From Chloroflexota bacterium (GTDB taxonomy: Bacteria; Chloroflexota; Anaerolineae; Promineifilales; Promineifilaceae): a stretch of 5,477 bases of DNA. Below are positions 1-5,477 of the stretch, in pieces. Both the position numbers and the translations under genes were made by a program. The stretch is taken from contig QQUD01001120.1 of assembly GCA_008501785.1 (NCBI GenBank), forward strand, positions 1 to 5,477, in the 5' to 3' direction. The notes under the pieces are model-generated. The model had not been told where the DNA came from. It did not search any database and saw nothing but the letters and a program-made list of their open reading frames with translations. Positions within the stretch are counted from its first letter, which is position 1, and each line of letters opens with the position of its first letter.

Positions 1-3000
1 TTTCGTCTCGATACGTGATATGTCGGTCAAATCCTGAATTTGCTGCCCCATGCGTCTGATATTGGCAGCAATGGTCTCCATAAAATTGAGCTGTTGTTCA
101 TTTAGCTCACCAGTCATGCCAGAGAGTAACAAATCGACATAGCCGCGTATCGCGGTCATTGGCGTCTTTAATTCATGTGACACCATCGACACAAATTCTG
201 ATTTGGCCTGATTGGCTTCGTTGACTTTTTCGATGAGGATGGCATTGTCAATGGCAACAGCCGCGTGATTAGCGACGCGAACGGCCGTTTCCACATCATG
301 CGGATCAAATGCGACTAGCTTATCCCGCTCTACCGCAATCACCCCAATTACCTGCTGCTTGCTGACAAATGGCAGTGTCATCTGCGAAAGCGTGGAGAAG
401 TTGGAGACAACATACTCGTCTTCTTGATGAACATTGCCAGTAATGTGTGGCTTGCCGGTGCGAATGACTTTGCCTACTAAACCACTCATCAGCAAACCAG
501 GGTCTTGCGCGACTCTCACTTCAAAATCTTCGTCGTAGTTTGAGGTTTCGAAGAAATACGGCCGTTTTTCATCATCTAGCAGCACAATCGCCCCCGCCGT
601 GCCCTTACAAATGCCCAACATCCGCGTCAACGTCAAGTTTAAGACACGTCCCACATCCAATAATGTGTTATTCAAATCCAGATCAAGCTGCTGCAGCAGC
701 GACAATTCATCCACACTTTTGCGCAGCGCAATATCTGTCTGCGTAATCAAACGCGCATTTTCAATGGCCACGACAGCTTGTCCAGCAAACGCCATCAGTA
801 AGCTCTGGTCTTCTTCACGAAATGGTGATCTGTCCCGCTTGTTAATCACCTGCAAAACACCCAGCACCTGATTCAGTCGAATCAGTGGAATCGTTAAAAT
901 GGTCTGGGTTGTATATTCAGATTTAGCATCGACATCAGAAAACCAGCGCGGATCGTTTTGCACATTATTGACAATCACAGGGCGTCCAGTCTGTGCGGCC
1001 GTTCCCGCTAACCCCTTGCCAATTGGCAGACGGTTCCCCAGCAGTTCATCGCTGGCAGGACCGCGCACTACCCGAAATTCCAGTTCACCCGTGTCGGGTA
1101 TCGTCAGCATAAAGGTGCCAGCTTCAGTATCGAGCAGTTCCATCCCTTTATCAAGAATCAGCTCCAGCAGCGGCTCCAGTTCCAAGGTTGACGCCAACAT
1201 GGGCGTCACCTGGTTCATAATTTCCATCTGCTGAGCGCGTTTGGTCAGCGATTGGCCAGACTGGAGGCGCTCGAGGGCAACGGCCGTTCTGTCGGCAAAC
1301 ACCCCAAACAACTGCTGCTGTCGGGGTCGCAGCGACCGTATCGGATCACGGTAGAATGTGTAGATAGCTCCTAATGTTTCGCGCCCTGAGTTGAGCGGGG
1401 CGGCGAAGTGAAAACGGCCGTTTTCTTCCCCCTGCCATGCTTTACTTTGCCCCGTTTCCACAACTTTTAAAACATGTGCATTCGTCTCGATCTGGTGGCG
1501 ACCTTCTGCCACAGACAACCGTTCACATTTTTCTACATGAAACGCTTTGTAAACATAATCCAACTCTTTATCGCGTAACACCACAAAGAAATCTTCAATT
1601 TCTATAAGCCGCTCAAAATTTGTAAACACCAATTCCAGCAAATCATCAAATTCAACCGTAAAACTAAGGAACTGTGAAAAATGGGTGAGCAAGTCTAACT
1701 CAGCCACCCGATTTTCCAGCCGACGCACCACATTCGCACGCTCCATGCCCAGCAACGTTTGTTCAGCCAATGAACTCAGATAGTTGAGTTGATTGCTCTC
1801 GATTTTGGCAGAGGTTGATTTCGGTGCGAGTGTTACCCAGCCCAACAAATCTTTGCCATTGCTCATTGGTACAATGGCTTTTGCTGCAAGTGATTGAACT
1901 GTTTCTTTGTATTGCAACAATGTATCAGGCCATGCACGTTCTTCTGCCAAATCAATCGCGCCATCTTGCTGCCGCATAAATGCCACGAGAGGGGATGATG
2001 TATTGACGACCACATCACTATGATTGGCATAGCTAGTAAAACAGCTTGTTTTGTGATCGGGCAAATAGAGTTTCGCCATTGAGTCTGGTATCCCTAATCG
2101 GATATATTTGAGCAGCACATCGGCTACCTGGTCCATGTGAACGGCCGTTGTCAATTCCCGCCGATACCCTAACAATAATTTTTCAAACGACTGTGTCTCA
2201 CTAAAAAATGCCTGGTCAATACCCCTTTGAAACCTGGAACGTACCGGATCAAATGCTGCTGCCATAATCACGAGAAAAACGGCTACAAACCACGGGTTTT
2301 CCACGACTGAGCCAAACGTAGCTGTTAAGCCAGTCACCACCAGTACCAAAATGCCAGCCAGCAGCATCGTCATTACCGAATACGCTACACTACGACGCAC
2401 GAATTTGCCCCCCGTATCCATCAAGCGATAACGGACAATGATATATCCAATAATAAAGGGGAAAATCGCTACTGGCGGGATGTAGAACGTGGGTGGCAGC
2501 CATGCGTGTTGAAATCCCAATCCGGCCGTGATAAAAAAGAGCAGCAACGGCAAAAAGGCAATAATACTGCCACCTAAAATCAAACGTGCCTGCTGCTTCA
2601 CCAATGCCGATTGCGTTCGTAATCTCCGATAAGCCATCACAAAAATGACCGTTGCCAACCCAAAGCCATTCAAAATATATGCCGCACGCCAGGGAATCGC
2701 ATACGCCCACGGGTCTGTGCCCCAATTCAACCAAAGCTCACCCCACACAGCGGCTGCTACGGCTGGTATAGGAATCAACCATCTTAACCAGGGAAAACGA
2801 TGAATTAACCGAGATTCATGGGGAAAGACAAAAGAAAGCCATGTACCAAGAGCACCCACCATAGACAAAGCAAATATCCAAACCCGAATAAATTGCTGTG
2901 CAGTTACCTGGTCAAACACGGCCCCAATCGTTAATGCACCAAATGCAGACAGCACTGCAAATACCTGGGCTTCTTCTTCTTTGGGTCGTGCTCGAAAAGC

Positions 3001-3468
3001 CCAGCCCCCAATTCCCAACATTAACAGACCAGTTAAATAAAACAACCAAAATTGATTCCACAAATCACGTTGCGAAAATTGGGTGAGCGACACAGTAACG
3101 GTTCGTTCCGTTATTTCGTATCTGGGTGGCACGCGTGAGTTGATTGGTTGACGCAGTGTAATCGCAATTTGATCGCCAACGCGATGTTCTAACAAAATTT
3201 GATGAAAAGCACGAATGGTATTCACAGCGACACCATCAACTGCAACAATTTGTTCAGGGTAAGCAATCGGGGGTGTTTGTTTTTGCCTTTCCCAATCCAA
3301 ATTACCAGTATCGCTAACAACAAGATTTGGATCGAGAAGAAATCCAGGGAAAGGAATGCGCGACCATTTGAGCGCAGACACAGGTAACATGAGAAATACT
3401 AGCCCGCTCAAGACTAGCACTCCCAATACAACACCAAAACGTATCCGGCCAATCAATTTATCCGACAC
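1..3468 (-). CDS. Membrane sensor histidine kinase, PDZ-like / 10 TM / 4 GAF / HisKA (C-terminus cut by window edge)
   Basis: The frame is open from an in-frame TAG at 3565-3567 to position 1 without a stop, giving 1156 residues from the chosen GTG at 3466-3468. Helix 1 is at about 12-35. A PDZ-like domain follows at about 70-110 (IVAVDGVAVNTIRAF, then GDQIAITLRQ). Nine further hydrophobic helices lie at about 137-157, 169-190, 194-217, 229-250, 257-283, 297-317, 329-348, 362-384 and 391-410. Arg/Lys-rich loops alternate as the positive-inside rule requires, placing the PDZ-like domain outside and the rest inside. Then come a divergent GAF-like region (about 438-576), GAF 2 (592-736), a canonical GAF 3 (746-910; LPIGKGLAGTAAQTGRPVIV), GAF 4 (923-1078) and HisKA (1083-1156). 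The H-box MVSHELKTPMTAIRGY places the phospho-acceptor at His1098 (bases 175-177). Known family role: autophosphorylation on this His and transfer to a response regulator. The ligands are unknown, and I see no obvious bilin Cys. The HATPase domain should continue past the window. No ATG lies upstream of residue 22, so the start is uncertain; TTG at 3454-3456 and TTG at 3508-3510 are alternatives, and none has a convincing ribosome binding site. Confidence 0.93.
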   Translation of the reverse strand, partial: MSDKLIGRIRFGVVLGVLVLSGLVFLMLPVSALKWSRIPFPGFLLDPNLVVSDTGNLDWERQKQTPPIAYPEQIVAVDGVAVNTIRAFHQILLEHRVGDQIAITLRQPINSRVPPRYEITERTVTVSLTQFSQRDLWNQFWLFYLTGLLMLGIGGWAFRARPKEEEAQVFAVLSAFGALTIGAVFDQVTAQQFIRVWIFALSMVGALGTWLSFVFPHESRLIHRFPWLRWLIPIPAVAAAVWGELWLNWGTDPWAYAIPWRAAYILNGFGLATVIFVMAYRRLRTQSALVKQQARLILGGSIIAFLPLLLFFITAGLGFQHAWLPPTFYIPPVAIFPFIIGYIIVRYRLMDTGGKFVRRSVAYSVMTMLLAGILVLVVTGLTATFGSVVENPWFVAVFLVIMAAAFDPVRSRFQRGIDQAFFSETQSFEKLLLGYRRELTTAVHMDQVADVLLKYIRLGIPDSMAKLYLPDHKTSCFTSYANHSDVVVNTSSPLVAFMRQQDGAIDLAEERAWPDTLLQYKETVQSLAAKAIVPMSNGKDLLGWVTLAPKSTSAKIESNQLNYLSSLAEQTLLGMERANVVRRLENRVAELDLLTHFSQFLSFTVEFDDLLELVFTNFERLIEIEDFFVVLRDKELDYVYKAFHVEKCERLSVAEGRHQIETNAHVLKVVETGQSKAWQGEENGRFHFAAPLNSGRETLGAIYTFYRDPIRSLRPRQQQLFGVFADRTAVALERLQSGQSLTKRAQQMEIMNQVTPMLASTLELEPLLELILDKGMELLDTEAGTFMLTIPDTGELEFRVVRGPASDELLGNRLPIGKGLAGTAAQTGRPVIVNNVQNDPRWFSDVDAKSEYTTQTILTIPLIRLNQVLGVLQVINKRDRSPFREEDQSLLMAFAGQAVVAIENARLITQTDIALRKSVDELSLLQQLDLDLNNTLLDVGRVLNLTLTRMLGICKGTAGAIVLLDDEKRPYFFETSNYDEDFEVRVAQDPGLLMSGLVGKVIRTGKPHITGNVHQEDEYVVSNFSTLSQMTLPFVSKQQVIGVIAVERDKLVAFDPHDVETAVRVANHAAVAIDNAILIEKVNEANQAKSEFVSMVSHELKTPMTAIRGYVDLLLSGMTGELNEQQLNFMETIAANIRRMGQQIQDLTDISRIETK
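1410..1425. repeat. 16-base perfect palindrome containing the iterated octamer
   Basis: GAAAACGGCCGTTTTC equals its own reverse complement over 16 bases. It is the longest perfect extension of the dispersed ACGGCCGT motif in the window. It lies in the second GAF domain of the kinase, where it encodes E-N-G-R-F-H in a loop-like stretch. This is the only copy read in the Gly-Arg phase. Confidence 0.8.
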
Positions 3469-3493
3469 AGAAATTTCGATTTCCAGGCAAACT

Positions 3494-3543
3494 AGTGTTC
3501 CGACAAACAAATATTGACTAATACCACACGGACTCGGAACACT
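3494..3543. repeat. Perfect 10-base inverted repeat upstream of the kinase gene
   Basis: AGTGTTCCGA at 3494-3503 is matched exactly by its reverse complement TCGGAACACT at 3534-3543, with a 30-base spacer. The pair lies 26 to 75 bases upstream of the chosen GTG start of the kinase, inside its presumed promoter or mRNA leader. It could be a two-site operator or a leader stem-loop. If the upstream TTG at 3508-3510 were the true start, that codon would sit in the loop. The repeat is directly visible; its function is unknown. Confidence 0.45.
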
Positions 3544-3577
3544 TAAGCTGAAGCAATTTGCGAACTAACTATCTGGC

Positions 3578-3615
3578 AAAAAATGTTAGCTTCAGTACTA
3601 ATAGCTACAGTTAAC
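3578..3615 (-). terminator. Weak terminator-like hairpin with T-run after the glycosyltransferase-like gene
   Basis: Read on the minus strand, 3615 to 3585 starts GTTAACTGTAG and ends CTGAAGCTAAC. It can fold into an imperfect stem with two single mismatches and one G-U pair around a 9-base loop. A six-T run follows at 3583-3578. The site is about 80 bases past the stop codon at 3695. The stem is AT-rich and an alternative 5-base TAGCT/AGCTA pairing competes with it, so as an intrinsic terminator it would be poor. Position and T-run are the main support. Confidence 0.25.
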
Positions 3616-3694
3616 AAGTACGTATCTTATAAATTAGACACAATTTTGCTTGAAGTTGTCACTTTACTGATTTACGGCCTGAATATTAACTGTT

Positions 3695-5477
3695 TTACGG
3701 AAACGGCCGTATTCTAATACTAGCCAATAATAAGTGATTATTCAGGTTGTGTCCATCCTCATCTAAAAGTGGTTCACCCTGTTTGGTGTCATTATTGAAT
3801 AATCTTAGCTCAATCTGATAACTGCCTGGCTCGAGATCATCAGGAATAGCCATTAATTGCGAGTCAGTCACAATTTGTCCCTGCACCCATTCGGTTGTTG
3901 GCATCTCATTATTCTGAGGGCGACCTTTCTTACTCACAACCTGAACACCCATTTCATCCCGCAAGATAAATTGAATCTTGTAATCGCCTGGCGCATCTTG
4001 CAATGCTTGCCAGGTGGTATTTATCTGTAACGCTTCGCCCGGATAAAGGGCACGCTGCCCATACTCGTATCCGAGAAATTGGGCGATGCCCGCAAAATTA
4101 TGCGACTGTGGATTAGGGTATTGTAGGCCAAATTCTGTACTTGGCGTGGGTGCCAATGCAACCTCACTGAGTTTCAGAGCATCGCCAATTGGGCTGCCTG
4201 CTGCATCTGTGATCAACAAACGGTAAGCATTTCTTGCATATAAACCAATACTCAACGTAGCAGTTGCAGGCGCGTATGTTGTATCGGGCAGCCACAGCCG
4301 AATCGAATCGACAAATCGATCACCAGCCTGCCAAGTGCTGCTAGGAAATCGTCCTAAACCAGGATGTGTATCGCGCTGTGCCACCATGACGCCTGTTTCG
4401 TTATCGATCAGATGCACAAACATGAGGAAATCGCCGGGAGGTGGCTCAAGCACCTCCCAATACAAATCGATGTCGAGTGGCCCACCAGCTAAAAGAGACG
4501 TTTCACGCACCTCGTATCCACGCAGCATGACAAAGCTGTCAAATTGTGCGTCAGTGGGATTAGGAACGGCCGTTTCCGCTTCAAACGCCTCCGGCCTCCC
4601 ATACGCAGGGGCCAAATACCCCCACAATGCCACAATGGTGAGGATTGCCATGCCAAGGTTGGTGAGAATGGCAAGGAGTGAGATTGAAGATTGGAGATTA
4701 GGAGATTTTTGTCTTTGGGGGATGAGGGTGAGCCAACGGCTGAGGCCATAAAAGGCCAGGATGGAAAGGGATGAGAGCGCCGGATAAAAAAAGCGTCCCA
4801 TCGCGCCAGCCGGACTGATCAATAAATAGTAGAAGACAACGACAAAGCCAAGCACGGCATTTAAAATCAAAACCAGCAGCGGCATACCAATTTGCTTCAT
4901 TTCATCCTGGCGACGCAGCACAACTGGAACCAGCAGTCCAAGTAAACCAATGCCTATCACCCACATCAGGCCAATGTAAATGCCTTCTGGCAGCGGAATT
5001 TGCCCATACCCAAACCGTCCCCACAAGCTGGTCCAGGTTGGTTTCAGTTCGTAAAATGCCAATCCCCAGCTTTCGGATGGATCGCGTACCCCCCACATTT
5101 CTGTCAAACGCTGCACGCCAGTGGGTTCACCGTACAAAATCATATTGCGCACAAACCACCAACCAGAGAGCAACAGTGTCACAAGGCCCGCAATGACGCC
5201 GACTTCGAACCATTGTCGCCACTGCTTGCGCCGCCACGCCACCCAGGTGGCCGCTGCGCCAATCGTGCCACCTAATGCCAACAGGTTAAATTTACTTAAC
5301 AACGCGATGCCGTACAGCAGTCCCATCACAACGCCCCAGCGACGACTGAGGCCATTTTTGTCTTTGACCAGGCGCACGCAGGCCAGGGCAACGGCCGTTC
5401 CGCTCAACGCCGCAAGCACATCATTATTAATCGCTCCCGCCATGTCAACAAACATGGGATTGAATGCCAAAAATGCG
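3695..5477 (-). CDS. Polytopic membrane glycosyltransferase-like protein (GT39/DUF2142 type) with two C-terminal beta domains; N-terminus cut by window edge
   Basis: The frame is open to the window edge. TTG at 5468-5470 could be read as a start, but coding-like sequence (A-F-L-A-F-N-P) continues upstream and the true start lies outside. Numbered from that TTG, the stop follows residue 591. Hydrophobic segments are at about 15-33, 45-60, 61-78, 89-108, 164-186, 195-218, 230-250 and 264-286. Positive loops (VKDKNGLSRRW, RRKQWRQW, RRQDEMKQ, PQRQK) alternate, so the tail is extracytoplasmic. FNPMFVDMAGAINNDVLAAL near the start and GRFFYPAL at 226 to 233 resemble conserved loop motifs of DUF2142/GT-C proteins. 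In those families such proteins move sugars from lipid-linked donors on the outer face of the membrane. The usual first-loop acidic catalytic motif would be off-window, so activity cannot be judged. Residues 312-440 and 460-588 are two related beta-rich domains (LRGYEV/FLGYEY; DIDLYWE/QINTTWQ; PPGDF/APGDY). The substrate and the exact family remain uncertain; membrane topology is well supported. Confidence 0.85.
   Translation of the reverse strand, partial: AFLAFNPMFVDMAGAINNDVLAALSGTAVALACVRLVKDKNGLSRRWGVVMGLLYGIALLSKFNLLALGGTIGAAATWVAWRRKQWRQWFEVGVIAGLVTLLLSGWWFVRNMILYGEPTGVQRLTEMWGVRDPSESWGLAFYELKPTWTSLWGRFGYGQIPLPEGIYIGLMWVIGIGLLGLLVPVVLRRQDEMKQIGMPLLVLILNAVLGFVVVFYYLLISPAGAMGRFFYPALSSLSILAFYGLSRWLTLIPQRQKSPNLQSSISLLAILTNLGMAILTIVALWGYLAPAYGRPEAFEAETAVPNPTDAQFDSFVMLRGYEVRETSLLAGGPLDIDLYWEVLEPPPGDFLMFVHLIDNETGVMVAQRDTHPGLGRFPSSTWQAGDRFVDSIRLWLPDTTYAPATATLSIGLYARNAYRLLITDAAGSPIGDALKLSEVALAPTPSTEFGLQYPNPQSHNFAGIAQFLGYEYGQRALYPGEALQINTTWQALQDAPGDYKIQFILRDEMGVQVVSKKGRPQNNEMPTTEWVQGQIVTDSQLMAIPDDLEPGSYQIELRLFNNDTKQGEPLLDEDGHNLNNHLLLASIRIRPFP
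4679..4707. repeat. Imperfect tandem 7-base repeat (GRAGATT-like), four units, inside a coding region
   Basis: On the plus strand the units TGAGATT, GAAGATT, GGAGATT and AGGAGATT follow each other directly, each ending in AGATT. They fall in the glycosyltransferase-like gene at about residues 255-264, in the short cytoplasmic loop and the start of the last membrane segment (K-S-P-N-L-Q-S-S-I-S). Three units are 7 bases and the last is 8, so the repeat does not keep the codon frame. It looks like a low-complexity expansion tolerated in a loop. Confidence 0.5.

Larger units (their letters stand above)
3469..3694. other. Non-coding gap between two tandem minus-strand genes
   Basis: This 226-base AT-rich stretch separates the stop of the membrane glycosyltransferase-like gene from the chosen start of the kinase. 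In-frame stops upstream of the kinase (for example TAG at 3565-3567) rule out a long N-terminal extension beyond 3564. It contains a weak hairpin with a T-run and a perfect 10-base inverted repeat, both listed separately. I found no convincing sigma-70 promoter between the hairpin and the kinase start. The size of the gap argues for independent transcription of the kinase, but this is inference. Confidence 0.7.
281..5398. repeat. Dispersed iterated palindrome ACGGCCGT, eight copies
   Basis: Exact copies start at 281, 558, 1280, 1414, 2141, 3703, 4566 and 5391. Six of them extend to the 10-base palindrome AACGGCCGTT (280, 1279, 1413, 2140, 4565, 5390), and the other two differ from it at one end only. 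Ten CGGCCG cores occur in the window and eight carry the flanking A and T; the two without are at 996 and 2523. All eight copies are coding, read as Thr-Ala-Val five times (ACG GCC GTT), as Arg-Pro twice (CGG CCG) and as Gly-Arg once (GGC CGT). All three codon phases are therefore used. The role is unknown. Confidence 0.8.

Noticed and set aside
899..1234. Plus-strand open frame of 111 codons
   Set aside because: It is antisense to the well-conserved third GAF domain; its Ser/Pro-rich product has no recognisable features and is a shadow of the minus-strand codons.
2390..2734. Minus-strand open frame of 114 codons
   Set aside because: It overlaps the membrane region of the kinase in another frame, and the kinase frame has coherent helices and loop charges there.
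3548..3595. CTGAAGC / GCTTCAG 7-base inverted pair
   Set aside because: It is short, has a 34-base loop and no extension on either side; chance is enough to explain it.
3626..3655. Promoter-like CTTCAA, 18-base spacer, TATAAG on the minus strand
   Set aside because: The -10 fits at 5 of 6 but the -35 is poor. It lies upstream of the terminator-like hairpin, so it would read straight into it; in AT-rich DNA such a match is expected by chance.
3469..3694. Possible small RNA, tRNA or riboswitch in the gap
   Set aside because: No cloverleaf, conserved riboswitch core or small open frame with a start signal could be recognised.
4335..4751. Plus-strand open frame of 138 codons
   Set aside because: It is antisense to the glycosyltransferase-like gene over its last membrane segment and first beta domain; no start signal or domain was recognised.
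1..5477. CRISPR array, insertion sequence or defence gene
   Set aside because: There are no regularly spaced direct repeats, transposase motifs or terminal inverted repeats. Both genes are explained by ordinary signalling and envelope families.

Overview
This 5.5 kb window holds two genes, both on the minus strand and both cut by a window edge. Between them lies a 226-base gap. The likely source is a bacterium of the phylum Chloroflexota (Anaerolineae/Caldilineae-like). This is inferred from protein style, not from a marker gene: a PDZ-like/multi-membrane/GAF-array histidine kinase, a GT-C-type membrane protein carrying paired beta-sandwich domains with 'LYWE' and 'PGDY' signatures, and moderate GC content.

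Layout. Positions 5477 to 3695 (minus) encode the C-terminal 593 or so residues of a polytopic membrane protein of the GT39/DUF2142-like type. About eight membrane segments are followed by two related extracytoplasmic beta domains. Positions 3694 to 3469 are non-coding. They hold a weak terminator-like hairpin and a perfect 10-base inverted repeat just upstream of the next gene. Positions 3468 to 1 (minus) encode 1156 residues of a large hybrid-input sensor histidine kinase: one membrane helix, an extracytoplasmic PDZ-like domain, nine more membrane helices, four cytoplasmic GAF or GAF-like domains and a HisKA dimerisation domain with the phospho-acceptor His. The ATPase domain lies beyond the window edge at position 1. 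I see no RNA genes, insertion sequences, CRISPR arrays or phage genes.

The two genes are tandem, but the gap and the control-like structures in it suggest separate transcription. Nothing in the sequence ties the kinase to the membrane glycosyltransferase-like protein functionally.

The most unusual signal is at DNA level. The palindrome ACGGCCGT occurs eight times in the window, where about 0.08 would be expected under uniform base composition. It occurs in both genes and is read in all three codon phases, so protein constraint alone does not explain it. It looks like a genome-wide iterated palindrome, comparable in kind to HIP1 of cyanobacteria.
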